Shown here: piece by piece, positions 56,078 to 64,000 of the stretch | Position numbering within the stretch: position 1 is the first letter of the stretch | How the letters are laid out: the number at the start of each line of letters is the position of its first letter | From: Tessaracoccus rhinocerotis | GTDB lineage: Bacteria; Actinomycetota; Actinomycetes; Propionibacteriales; Propionibacteriaceae | Length of the DNA: 64,000 nucleotides | Assembly: GCF_007197885.1 (NCBI RefSeq) | Contig: NZ_VKKG01000004.1 | Location: 186,001-250,000 of the forward strand | Direction of reading: 5' to 3' | Translations under genes and position numbers: made by a program | Notes under the pieces: generated by a model | Databases searched by the model: none | What the model was told of the DNA's origin: nothing | What the model saw: only the letters and a program-made list of their open reading frames with translations

Positions 56078-58363
56078 TTACTCCTCGTAGAACTTCTGGA
56101 ACGGGTCGAACAGCGGCAGTTCGTAGCTGTCCAGTTCCGAGGTCTGTGCGGTTCGCATGCGAGCGTTGTCGGCGGACTGGTCGCGCGGGATCTTGCCGTG
56201 TTGCGACGGCGCCATTGCCTCCCAACGAACCGCGTAGTCCCTGAGGAACTTCGCCTGATCCGCGGTGAACCCGGCGGCGATCGCGCGGGTGTAGAGGCTG
56301 CTCAGTTCGGCCACGTGCGTCTCGTGGTACCCGTAGTGGATGTTCCTGTCGGTGTAGATGGGCGGGACCTCCACCGCTGTGGAGGTGCTGCCGAGGCTCA
56401 CCGACTGGATGTTGTGCCACATCCCGTCCATGTAGGCCTGGACGCGGATGCTGCCGCTGCCAGAGACTGTGATGGCGTTGTCGGGGGTGTCGTGGACGTA
56501 GAGGCCGTAGCTGGGGTCGTGGTGTGACCCGAGCTCCTGCGCCTCACCCAGAGAGATGTTGCGGTACTCCACCGTCGTGCCTTCGAGGCCGTAGCTGCCG
56601 GTGAGCAGCTGGACGAGCAGGCCGCAGCCGGGATCGACGTCGGCGGTGAAGCTCGTGGTGTAGGTGGCCCACGTCTGACCCCGGTTCTTCTGGGTCTCGT
56701 GGACCAGACGAGTGGCCTTGCCTTGGCAGTGCTCGTAGACGGCAATCCGGCCGGAGAGCCCGGCGACGCCGTCGGTCAGGGTGAGGCGGGAGTCCATCTG
56801 TAGCGTGAGGTCCGTCCCGGGAGTCACCCTCGAGGCGGGGACCAACTGCTGGATCCCCTGCCAGTTCTCCTTGTCACTGCGGATCTTGACCGTCAACCCG
56901 GAGGAGGAGACCGTGGACTTCGACTGGGGTGCGATCGAGGCCCACTTGTTGACGTGCTGTCCCGACTCGTACACGGCCATGAAAGGCTCGAGCATGCGGC
57001 CGGTCCAGCTGGTCCGGTCCACAAATGGGATGTCAACCTTCTCGCCGTTCAGCCGGTAGCCGGTGATGTTGGCGCTGCTGCCCGGCTCCCTGGTGAATCG
57101 CAGCGGTGCGGGATGGTCCATCCGCACCAGGTCGTAGCTGGTGAGGATGCCGCCCTGGACCGGTACCTCCATCTCCGGGAGCACGTCCTCAAGGCCGGTC
57201 AGGGCCTCGTTGAACAGTTCGCGGGTGAACTCGTCACCGGTGTGCCGCGCCCAGATGTCCAGGCCGATGATGGCCTCCAGGTGGCCGTTGAGCACGGTGG
57301 TGGGTGGGTTCGAGGGGTACTCCTCGAACCAGAGGAAACCGTGGTCCCGGTGGGTGAAGCCACCCTCGGAGAAGGGCACGCGGAAGCTGGCGAGGATCTC
57401 CTCCCCGCGGACCTGCCACTGCTCGTCGCCCGTGACGGTGTGGAGTTCGGCCATGAGCCCGAGGGCCGCGCCCTGGGCCAGCCCTGAGATCCAGCCCGGT
57501 TCCAGGGGCTGGATGACTTCCGCCCCCTCGCTGGGGTCGAAGGGGAACATGTAGGGGAACCAGCGTACCGTCTCGCCCTCATGGGCCTGCGTGGTGGAGC
57601 CGTCCAGCAGGGTGTCGGTCCCGATCTTCAGCAGGCACTCCCACTGTGTGCGGTTGCTCTCCCGGAGGCTGGAGTTGCGCAGTATGTGGCGCGTGAAGTT
57701 CGAGATCGACGTGGGGTTGTACAGGGTGTTCGGCTCGTACGGGGTCTTGACCGCGTGCGGGACGAGCTTGCCGTCCACCTTCGTGATGGCGAAACCGCTG
57801 GGGATCCAGGCGTCGTTGCACGGACCGGGGGGCGGCGTCGTCGGGGTGGGGGCCGGAGCCGGCTTGAACCGGACCATGCTGTTGAAGATCCAGTCGCTGA
57901 CCCAACCGTAGGTGGTGGGGTCCTGTGAGACGACGCCGATGGCCTGCCCGTAGATGTAGCTGCGGCAGCCGCCGCGGCCGGTGGCCGCGGTGTCGCACTC
58001 CGTGTACCACTGGCGACCGTCGGCGGCCGTCCAGGAGCCGTTGGCCCCGAGCGGGTTGCCGACCCATTGGGCACGCGTCAGGCCGGACAAGTAGGTCAGG
58101 TTGTTGAACACCCATCCCTCGGACTGCACGTAGGCGCCGTTCTCGTAGCGGACCTGGGTGGCGAGGATGTTGGTGTGGCACCGCTCGGTCTGCGAGTACG
58201 GCTCGCACCACGTGTGCCACTGGCGGCCGTTGATGGTGTGGTAGCCGGGCGTCGAGTAGACGTCGAACTCGGCCGCCGCATCAGTGCGGGGAAGCGCGAC
58301 CACTGCTGCGACGGCGAGCAGCGCTACCGCCAGCAGAATCCTGAAGTGCCTTGTGATGGACAT
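56078..58363 (-). CDS. Secreted D-glucuronyl C5-epimerase-like protein with duplicated N-terminal Cys module
   Basis: This 761-residue exported protein has a Sec signal peptide (about residues 1-30, ending RTDAAA). Two related modules of about 65 residues follow, each with a GRQW-Y/H-T-x-C ... C pattern (GRQWHTWCEPYSQTERC and GRQWYTECDTAATGRGGC), then a Pro linker (APAPTPTTPPPG). From about residue 220 it resembles the glucuronyl C5-epimerase C-terminal domain: GLAQGAALGLMAELHTVTGD, FLWFEEYPSN and TTVLNGHLEAIIGLDIW. Such enzymes convert D-glucuronic to L-iduronic residues in finished polymers. A beta-rich segment (about 465-640) may bind carbohydrate. AGGAG precedes ATG 58363 by 7 bases. It is divergent from the uronic-acid biosynthesis genes, which suits action on the exported glycan. 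Confidence 0.8.
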   Translation of the reverse strand: MSITRHFRILLAVALLAVAAVVALPRTDAAAEFDVYSTPGYHTINGRQWHTWCEPYSQTERCHTNILATQVRYENGAYVQSEGWVFNNLTYLSGLTRAQWVGNPLGANGSWTAADGRQWYTECDTAATGRGGCRSYIYGQAIGVVSQDPTTYGWVSDWIFNSMVRFKPAPAPTPTTPPPGPCNDAWIPSGFAITKVDGKLVPHAVKTPYEPNTLYNPTSISNFTRHILRNSSLRESNRTQWECLLKIGTDTLLDGSTTQAHEGETVRWFPYMFPFDPSEGAEVIQPLEPGWISGLAQGAALGLMAELHTVTGDEQWQVRGEEILASFRVPFSEGGFTHRDHGFLWFEEYPSNPPTTVLNGHLEAIIGLDIWARHTGDEFTRELFNEALTGLEDVLPEMEVPVQGGILTSYDLVRMDHPAPLRFTREPGSSANITGYRLNGEKVDIPFVDRTSWTGRMLEPFMAVYESGQHVNKWASIAPQSKSTVSSSGLTVKIRSDKENWQGIQQLVPASRVTPGTDLTLQMDSRLTLTDGVAGLSGRIAVYEHCQGKATRLVHETQKNRGQTWATYTTSFTADVDPGCGLLVQLLTGSYGLEGTTVEYRNISLGEAQELGSHHDPSYGLYVHDTPDNAITVSGSGSIRVQAYMDGMWHNIQSVSLGSTSTAVEVPPIYTDRNIHYGYHETHVAELSSLYTRAIAAGFTADQAKFLRDYAVRWEAMAPSQHGKIPRDQSADNARMRTAQTSELDSYELPLFDPFQKFYEE

Positions 58364-58582
58364 GTGGAGCTCCTGGTGATACCGGAGGAAGAGGCATACC
58401 CGGGAAACGGTACCCCCACGGGGCCGCATCTCGTGCATTGGCCCCTTGTGGGGCGGCATTGTCGCTTGGCACAGTGGCGAGGGGCACCACTCGGGGGGAG
58501 CCATCGCGTCCCGCGGGGGTGGTGGGGACCGGGACGTCCGTACGTTGTATGCTCACCCGTAGCAACTTGAAGGGACCAACAC

Positions 58583-59179
58583 ATGGTGCGAATCCAGGAC
58601 AGCGCCGACGTCTCACCCGAGGCAGTCATCGGCGAGGGCTCCTCCGTCTGGCACCTCGCCCAGGTGCGCGAGGGCGCAGTGCTCGGAGAGAACTGCATCG
58701 TCGGGCGCGGCGCCTACGTCGGCACCGGAGTCCGGATGGGCAAGAACTGCAAGCTGCAGAACTACGCCCTCGTCTACGAGCCGGCGGTGCTCGAGGACGG
58801 CGTCTTCGTCGGTCCCGCCGTCGTGTTCACCAACGACTACTTCCCGCGCTCTGTGGACCCCGAAGGCAACCTGAAGCGCGGCGACGACTGGGAGCCGGTA
58901 GGCGTCACTTGCCGCGAGGGTTCCTCCATCGGCGCGCGGGCGGTCTGCATCGCCCCCGTGACCATTGGCCGGTGGGCCATGGTCGCTGCCGGTGCCGTCG
59001 TCACGAAGGACGTTCAAGATTTCGCGCTTGTGGCTGGTGTTCCGGCCAGGCGCATCCGCTGGGTGGGGCGCGCCGGTGTCCCACTCGAGGCCGGTGAGAA
59101 CCCGGGAGAATGGGTCTGCCCCCAGACCGGCGCCAAGTACACCGAGGCAAACGACACACTTTCGGAGGTCCAGCAGTGA
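58583..59179 (+). CDS. wlbB: UDP-2-acetamido-3-amino-glucuronate N-acetyltransferase (WlbB/WbpD-like)
   Basis: This 198-residue left-handed beta-helix acetyltransferase is built of hexapeptide repeats (GAVLGENCIVGRGAYVGTGV, VRMGKNCKLQNYALVYE). VFVGPAVVFTNDYFPR and GASIGAR-type turns with the FTND segment match WlbB/WbpD, which acetylates the 3-amino group of UDP-GlcNAc3NA. The C-terminal tail (WVCPQTGAKYTE) is typical. AAGGGA precedes the ATG. It is first in a tight set with wlbC and wlbA-like genes, supporting the pathway assignment. Alternative: a related PglD-type sugar acetyltransferase. Confidence 0.82.
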   Translation: MVRIQDSADVSPEAVIGEGSSVWHLAQVREGAVLGENCIVGRGAYVGTGVRMGKNCKLQNYALVYEPAVLEDGVFVGPAVVFTNDYFPRSVDPEGNLKRGDDWEPVGVTCREGSSIGARAVCIAPVTIGRWAMVAAGAVVTKDVQDFALVAGVPARRIRWVGRAGVPLEAGENPGEWVCPQTGAKYTEANDTLSEVQQ

Positions 59180-60264
59180 CTGATTTCATCCCCCCGGCCA
59201 AGCCGATCATCGGTGACGAGGAGCGGGAGGCCGTTGATCGCGTCATGCGCTCAGGCATGCTCGCCCAAGGCCCCGAGGTCAAGGCGTTCGAGGAGGAGTT
59301 CTCCGCCCACTTCGGCCTCGGCCGTGCGTGCGTGGCCGTGAACTCCGGCACCTCGGGTCTGCACCTGGGGCTGCTGGCCAACGGGATCGGCGCCGGTGAC
59401 GAGGTCATCGTGCCGTCGTTCACGTTCGCTGCGACGGCCAACTCGGTGGCGCTGACCGGCGCCACGCCGGTGTTCGCCGACATCGCCGCCGATGACTTCA
59501 CCCTGGACCCGGCCTCGGTGGAGGCCTCCATCACCGAGCGCACCAAGGCGATCATGCCGGTGCACCTCTACGGGCACCCGGCCAAGATGGCCCAGCTGCG
59601 CGCCATCGCCGACAAGCACGGGTTGAAGTTGTTCGAGGACGCCGCCCAGGCGCACGGAGCTTCGCTGGACGGCACCCCCGTGGGCGCCTTCGGTGAGTTC
59701 GCGATGTTCTCTCTGTACCCGACCAAGAACATGACCTCGGGTGAGGGCGGCATGGTCTCGGCCGCCGATGACGTGATCGAACGGAACCTGCGGCTGTACC
59801 GCAACCAGGGGATGCTGCAGCAGTACCACAACGAGGTCGTCGGCCTGAACAACCGCATGACCGACATCCACGCCGCGATCGGCCGCGTCCAGCTGACGAA
59901 GGTGGACGCCTGGACCAAGCAGCGCCAGGACAACGCCGCGTTCCTGTCCGCCAACCTCGTCGGTGTCGCGTCGCCGCCGGTGGCCGAGGGTGCGGTGCAC
60001 GTCTACCACCAGTACACCGTGCGGGTTCCGGAGGACCGCGACGGTCTGGCCGCGGCCCTGAAGGAGCAGTACAACGTCGGCTCCGGCATGTTCTACCCGG
60101 TGCCCAACCACCGCCTGAAGCCGTTCCAGGCCGAGGTCGACCTGCCCGAGACCGAGCGCGCCGCGAAGGAGTGCCTGTCGCTGCCGGTGCACCCGTCGGT
60201 GTCCCGGACTGATCTGGAACGCATCGTCGAGGCCGTGAACACGCTGGCGAAGGCAGGTGCGTGA
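59176..60264 (+). CDS. wlbC: UDP-sugar aminotransferase (WlbC/WbpE-like, DegT family)
   Basis: This 362-residue PLP aminotransferase of the DegT/DnrJ/EryC1 family should convert the 3-keto UDP-sugar acid into the 3-amino form. It shows IPPAKPIIGDEEREAVDRVM, VAVNSGTSGLHLGLLA, the PLP lysine K184 in SLYPTKNMTSGEGG and EDAAQAHGAS. The opening and length match WbpE/WlbC. GTG 59176 overlaps the wlbB stop by four bases; the next gene begins 1 base after its stop. Other DegT sugars are possible, but the neighbours point to the diacetamido-glucuronate route. Confidence 0.85.
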   Translation: MTDFIPPAKPIIGDEEREAVDRVMRSGMLAQGPEVKAFEEEFSAHFGLGRACVAVNSGTSGLHLGLLANGIGAGDEVIVPSFTFAATANSVALTGATPVFADIAADDFTLDPASVEASITERTKAIMPVHLYGHPAKMAQLRAIADKHGLKLFEDAAQAHGASLDGTPVGAFGEFAMFSLYPTKNMTSGEGGMVSAADDVIERNLRLYRNQGMLQQYHNEVVGLNNRMTDIHAAIGRVQLTKVDAWTKQRQDNAAFLSANLVGVASPPVAEGAVHVYHQYTVRVPEDRDGLAAALKEQYNVGSGMFYPVPNHRLKPFQAEVDLPETERAAKECLSLPVHPSVSRTDLERIVEAVNTLAKAGA

Positions 60265-60265
60265 G

Positions 60266-61258
60266 ATGGCGAACCTTCGTGCCGGTCTGATCGGTCTGGG
60301 AATGATGGGGCGTCACCACGCCCGCAACCTGCGTGCCATCGATGGTGTCGACTTGGTGGCCGTGGCCGACCCCGGTGGGGACCCGCATGGTGTGGCCGGG
60401 AGCCTGGAGGTGAAGTCCTCGGTGGAGGAGCTGATTGCCGAGGGCGTGGAATACGTGGTGGTCGCCACCCCTACCGCGACCCACGAGGAGGTCGGCACCA
60501 AGCTCGCCGAGGCCGGTGTGCATGCTCTTATCGAGAAGCCCCTGGCGAAGGAGACCAGCTCCGCGAAGCATCTTGCGGAGCTCTTCGCCGCGAAGGGGCT
60601 GGTTGGTGCGGTCGGTCACATCGAGCGCTACAACCCGGCGCTGCAGGAACTGCGCAAACGCCTCGAGCACGGTGACCTGGGTGACCTGTACCAGGTCCAG
60701 ACCCGCCGGCAGGGCCCGTTCCCGGCCCGGATCGCGGACGTTGGTGTGGTCAAGGACCTCGCCTCCCACGACATCGACCTGACGGCGTGGGTGACGCAGC
60801 GCAAGTTCGAGCTGGTCGCTGCCCGCACGATGAGCAAGGCCGGTCGCGAGTACGAGGACATGGTCTCTGCCACCTGCCAGCTCTCCGGTGGGCTGATGAG
60901 TAGTCACCTGGTGAACTGGCTGACCCCCACCAAGGAACGGATCACCATCGTCACCGGTGAGAAGGGCATGTTCGTTGCCGACACGTTGACAGCGGACCTG
61001 ACGTTCTACGCCAACGGCAACGTACAGACCACTTGGGCAGACATCGCCCAGTTCCGGGGCGTGTCCGAGGGCGACGTGACCCGCTTCGCGATCGCCAAGC
61101 CAGAGCCGCTGCGTACCGAGCACGAGCAGTTCCGCGACGCAGTCCTGGGCCGGGACGCAGACATCGTCACGATGGAGCAGGGCGCTCGTGTCGTCGAGGT
61201 CTGCGAAGCCATGATCGAATCCAGCCGCACCGGGCAGTTCGTCGAGCTCTCGAATTGA
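60266..61258 (+). CDS. wlbA: UDP-N-acetylglucosamine 3-dehydrogenase (WlbA/WbpB-like, Gfo/Idh/MocA family)
   Basis: This 330-residue NAD-dependent oxidoreductase should oxidise C3 of UDP-GlcNAcA. The Rossmann motif is GLIGLGMMGRHHARNL, followed by VVVATPTATHEEV, the conserved EKPLAKE and the catalytic-region DLASHDIDL. It fits WlbA/WbpB by its place beside wlbC and wlbB and a UDP-sugar dehydrogenase. ATG 60266 lies just after the wlbC stop; the GTG at 60257 is an alternative. In Pseudomonas and Bordetella the WlbA/WbpB and WlbC/WbpE enzymes work as a coupled pair that recycles NAD with 2-oxoglutarate. Confidence 0.82.
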   Translation: MANLRAGLIGLGMMGRHHARNLRAIDGVDLVAVADPGGDPHGVAGSLEVKSSVEELIAEGVEYVVVATPTATHEEVGTKLAEAGVHALIEKPLAKETSSAKHLAELFAAKGLVGAVGHIERYNPALQELRKRLEHGDLGDLYQVQTRRQGPFPARIADVGVVKDLASHDIDLTAWVTQRKFELVAARTMSKAGREYEDMVSATCQLSGGLMSSHLVNWLTPTKERITIVTGEKGMFVADTLTADLTFYANGNVQTTWADIAQFRGVSEGDVTRFAIAKPEPLRTEHEQFRDAVLGRDADIVTMEQGARVVEVCEAMIESSRTGQFVELSN

Positions 61259-61287
61259 CCTGCTAGGACCCCAAGGTTGGAGGAGCC

Positions 61288-62022
61288 GTGGCGGGAATCT
61301 TCGTCTCGGGCGGGTGCGTCACGCGAGACACCTACGAGCAGATCAAGTCTGAGCACGTCCTGACGGGATACAGCGCCCGACAGTCGCTGATCAGCGCCAA
61401 CTCGAGGCCCACCACCCTGGAGGTCGACCCCCGGGGAACTGGCTTCGAGGTGCGAGCAGTGATGGACGACCTCAACTCTACGCTGTTCGGGAAGATCACG
61501 GAGCAGGCCGGCAGCACCGACCTGTTCGTCATCGACCTCCTGGTGGAGCGGCTCGGGGTGCTGGCCCTGCCCGACGGCAGTTACGTCACCCGGACCCCCA
61601 GCCTCCACAAGAGCGGCGCGATCGGGGACTTGTTCCTGGGGGCACCCTGGATCAAGTTCAACACCCCGGAGCACCGCCGACTCTGGACCGTGGCCGCGAA
61701 CAACCTCGTTGACCGCCTCCGTGAGCTCGGCATGGTGTCCCGGACGCTCTTGGTGGAGACACCCTGGGCCTCCACGTCCCTGACCGGCACGCCGGTCAAG
61801 CCATTCCTCGGGTGGCCGACGGAGGAGGTGGACAGGTGGTACGAGCCGTACTACGAGGTCCTGAGGGGTCTGGGAATCCGGTCCATCCGGATTCCCGAGG
61901 AGCTCGTCCTCTCCGACGACGAGCACAAGTGGGGCGCGTCCCCGTTCCACTACGCGCCCGCCGCCCACGAGTGGCTCGTGGGCCAGTTCAGGTCTGCGCT
62001 GGCTGCGTCCGGGAGCAGGTAG
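61288..62022 (+). CDS. DUF6270-like protein of polysaccharide loci
   Basis: This 244-residue soluble protein starts GIFVSGGCVTRDTYEQIKSE and continues LTGYSARQSLIS, which is the DUF6270 pattern found in capsule and glycan gene clusters. SGGCVTRD resembles the first block (GDS-like) of an SGNH hydrolase with Cys after Gly-Gly, and later FHYAPAAHEWLV could hold the His, so an esterase or acyltransferase-like role on the glycan is possible but unproven. A GTG start follows AGGAG by 4 bases. It sits between wlbA and the UDP-sugar dehydrogenase gene on the same strand. Confidence 0.7.
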   Translation: MAGIFVSGGCVTRDTYEQIKSEHVLTGYSARQSLISANSRPTTLEVDPRGTGFEVRAVMDDLNSTLFGKITEQAGSTDLFVIDLLVERLGVLALPDGSYVTRTPSLHKSGAIGDLFLGAPWIKFNTPEHRRLWTVAANNLVDRLRELGMVSRTLLVETPWASTSLTGTPVKPFLGWPTEEVDRWYEPYYEVLRGLGIRSIRIPEELVLSDDEHKWGASPFHYAPAAHEWLVGQFRSALAASGSR

Positions 62023-62083
62023 GCACTAGTCTTTGTTCGGCGTCGCGCCCAAAGCGCGAGCCTCGTACCGGTAGGAGTTGCTT

Positions 62084-63388
62084 GTGAAGATCACCGTTGT
62101 TGCGTTGGGGAAGATCGGTCTGCCGCTGGCGGTGCAGTTCGCTGCTTCCGGGCACGAGGTCATCGGTGCAGACGTGAACCCGCAGACCGTGGAGCTCGTC
62201 AACGCCGGGACCGAACCGTTCCCCGGCGAGGCGCATCTGGCGGACAAGCTCAAGGCAGCCGTCGACGCGGGACGGCTGCGCGCCACCACCGACACCACCG
62301 CGGCCGTGGCCGAGTCCGAGGCGGTGGTCGTAGTGGTCCCGCTGTTCGTGGATGCCGACAGCCTGCCGGACTTCGGGTGGATGGACGACGCCACCCGCGC
62401 GATCGCGGTCGGACTCAAGCCGGGCACGCTGGTCAGCTACGAGACGACGCTGCCGGTGGGCACCACCCGCAACCGTTGGAAGCCGATGCTGGAGGAGGGC
62501 TCCGGCCTAAGCGAGGGCACCGACTTCCACCTGGTGTTCTCCCCGGAGCGGGTCCTGACCGGCCGGGTGTTCGCAGACCTGCGCAAGTACCCCAAGCTGA
62601 TCGGAGCCCTCTCGCCGGCCGGTGCCGAACGGGCACGCGAGTTCTACGAGGCGGTGCTGCAGTTCGACGAGCGCCCGGACCTGGAGCGCGGCAACGGGGT
62701 GTGGGACCTCGGCTCGGCGGAGGCCTCCGAGATGGCCAAACTGGCAGAGACCACCTACCGCGACGTGAACATCGGGCTGGCCAACCAGTTCGCCCGCTAC
62801 GCCGACACCGCAGGCATCGACGTCTACCAGGTGATCGAGGCCTCGAACTCCCAGCCCTACAGCCACATCCACCGCCCCGGGATCGCCGTGGGCGGGCACT
62901 GCATCCCCGTCTACCCGCGCCTGTACCTGTGGACCGACCCCGACGCGTCGGTCGTGGATACCGCCCGCAAGGCCAACGCCGCCATGCCCGCCTACGCAGT
63001 CCAGCTCGCCGCCGACGCGGCCGGCTCCCTGGAGGGCAAGCGCGTCGCCGTGCTGGGTGCCTCCTACCGGGGCGGGGTGAAGGAGACCGCGTTCTCCGGC
63101 GTGTTCCCCGTGGTGACTGCCCTGACGGAGCAGGGCGCCCACGTCGCGGTCCACGACGAGATGTTCGACGACGAGGAGCTGACCAAGCTCGGCTTCACCC
63201 CCTACCACCTGGGCCAGGACGCCGACGTCGCCATCGTTCAGACCGACCACGCCTCCTACCGTGACCTCACCGCCGCCGACCTCCCCGGCGTAGGCACGAT
63301 CGTCGACGGCCGCCGCATCCTCGACCCGGCCGCGTTCCCCGACACCAGGATCCTCGTCATCGGCCAGGGGGAGCCACAGCGTGACTGA
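62084..63388 (+). CDS. wbpA: UDP-sugar 6-dehydrogenase (UDP-GlcNAc/UDP-glucose dehydrogenase family, WbpA-like)
   Basis: This 434-residue NAD-dependent enzyme oxidises C6 of a UDP-sugar to the uronic acid. It has the Rossmann start VVALGKIGLPLAVQFAASGH, the central VFSPERVLTGRVFADL, the hinge Lys/Asn region (AKLAETTYRDVNIGLANQF) and the active-site Cys273 in VGGHCIPVYP, then the UDP-binding domain (VAVLGASYRGGVKETAFS). With WlbA, WlbC and WlbB it is expected to use UDP-GlcNAc. GTG 62084 is preferred over TTG 62078 because AGGAG then lies 6 bases upstream. Its end overlaps the next glycosyltransferase gene by 8 bases. Confidence 0.88.
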   Translation: MKITVVALGKIGLPLAVQFAASGHEVIGADVNPQTVELVNAGTEPFPGEAHLADKLKAAVDAGRLRATTDTTAAVAESEAVVVVVPLFVDADSLPDFGWMDDATRAIAVGLKPGTLVSYETTLPVGTTRNRWKPMLEEGSGLSEGTDFHLVFSPERVLTGRVFADLRKYPKLIGALSPAGAERAREFYEAVLQFDERPDLERGNGVWDLGSAEASEMAKLAETTYRDVNIGLANQFARYADTAGIDVYQVIEASNSQPYSHIHRPGIAVGGHCIPVYPRLYLWTDPDASVVDTARKANAAMPAYAVQLAADAAGSLEGKRVAVLGASYRGGVKETAFSGVFPVVTALTEQGAHVAVHDEMFDDEELTKLGFTPYHLGQDADVAIVQTDHASYRDLTAADLPGVGTIVDGRRILDPAAFPDTRILVIGQGEPQRD

Positions 63389-64000
63389 TACTCCACGCGT
63401 CGTCCTGTTCCGGCACGCCCCGGTGGATATCGACTCCAGGGTCAAGAAGTTCGCCATCACGCTGCAACGCGCCGGCTACGAGCCCGTCGTGATCTCGGTG
63501 GAACCCCTCGGCGGGACCGCCGGGGAGTTCGTGCTCGGCGACGGGATCCGCGTGATCCGCGTCCCGCTGCAGAACGCCCCCCAGAAGACGGTTCGACTGA
63601 GGCGGGACAACCTGGAGGCCAGACGGGCGCTCCACCGTCGGCGCGCGGCGTACCGGGAGCGCGTCAGGGGCGCGGACGCCGCATCGGCGAAGGCCGGTGC
63701 CAAATGGGCCCTGACCACGGCGAAGGTGGCTGCGCTCAAGGCTGCCAGCGTTGCCTCCGAGGCGTCGTTCCGGATCCAGCGTGCCGTGGCGCACCGTGCC
63801 AGCCTGCGGGACCCGTTCGTCGCGGCTGCAGTGGAACGCAACCTGCCCGTGGTCTCCGACGTGACCCACACCCTGACCGACCTGCTGGTGGAACTGAAGC
63901 CTGACGTGCTCCATGCCCACCACCCACAGGTGCTGCTGGCCACGCGCGAGGCGCTGAAGCAGTTGCGTGCCCAAGGTGTCGACGTGAAGTTCTACTACGA
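63381..64000 (+). CDS. Glycosyltransferase (GT-B family, N-terminal part, runs off the window)
   Basis: The 206 visible residues begin the acceptor domain of a GT4-like enzyme: PRVVLFRHAPVDIDSRVKKF, AGYEPVVISVEPLGGT, a long basic/Ala-rich helical insertion (about 70-145, RRALHRRRAAYRERVRG) and LVELKPDVLHAHHPQVLLA, the usual D-V-x-H-x-H segment. GTG 63381 overlaps the dehydrogenase gene by 8 bases, so it is translated with the uronic-acid pathway genes and likely uses their product. The donor domain is outside the window. Confidence 0.82.
   Translation, partial: MTDTPRVVLFRHAPVDIDSRVKKFAITLQRAGYEPVVISVEPLGGTAGEFVLGDGIRVIRVPLQNAPQKTVRLRRDNLEARRALHRRRAAYRERVRGADAASAKAGAKWALTTAKVAALKAASVASEASFRIQRAVAHRASLRDPFVAAAVERNLPVVSDVTHTLTDLLVELKPDVLHAHHPQVLLATREALKQLRAQGVDVKFYY

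Overview
The window is high-GC DNA coding on both strands and almost free of gaps. It looks like an actinobacterium: it has a WhiB-family regulator, type VII secretion genes (eccC and mycP), DtxR/IdeR-type iron boxes, many GTG/TTG starts and repeated leaderless promoter layouts. Propionibacteriaceae (for example a Tessaracoccus-like organism) is my best guess; this is inference from gene content, not a database match. I saw no tRNA, rRNA, insertion sequence, CRISPR array or replication origin.

Layout. 0-1.5 kb: end of an iron-siderophore ABC uptake operon under an iron box. 1.6-2.8 kb: a solitary trpB. 3-13.6 kb: a glycan-use regulon with a GH3 glycosidase carrying an inserted fascin-like domain, a GH31 alpha-xylosidase, a LacI repressor, a YesL-like membrane protein and an ABC sugar importer without its own ATPase; near-identical operators lie before the glycosidase/lacI pair and before the importer. 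13.8-19.4 kb: type VII secretion ATPase EccC and mycosin MycP, convergent. 19.4-30.7 kb: pheA, a MOSC protein, a complete peptide-type ABC importer, a PAP2-diacylglycerol kinase fusion, serS and a HAD phosphatase. 30.8-35.9 kb: a WhiB-HTH regulator, an aldo/keto reductase, a DUF2231 membrane protein, a secreted-repeat lipoprotein, an ECF sigma/anti-sigma pair and a possible EspG-like protein. 36-40.2 kb: a second iron-siderophore operon under a strong palindromic iron box. 40.2-42.5 kb: a probable type VII effector module (small helical protein with a Y-x3-E signal, WXG-like alpha/beta hydrolase, small overlapping ORF).

42.6-64 kb (continuing past the end): a cell-surface polysaccharide locus interrupted only by argG. 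It has at least seven glycosyltransferases, a Wzm/Wzt-type ABC exporter, an integral-membrane acyltransferase, a secreted D-glucuronyl C5-epimerase-like protein with a duplicated Cys-containing N-terminal module, and a WbpA/WlbA/WlbC/WlbB set expected to make UDP-2,3-diacetamido-2,3-dideoxy-glucuronic acid. Together these suggest an exported, uronic-acid-containing surface glycan that may be epimerised after polymerisation outside the membrane. This is the most promising candidate for a new system in the window.

Regulation visible in the sequence: two iron boxes, a shared LacI operator pair, a cluster of GGGTA/TACCC sites before the whiB-like gene, and nine genes with a TANNNT element 6-7 nt before the start codon (leaderless transcripts), which I used to settle several starts.
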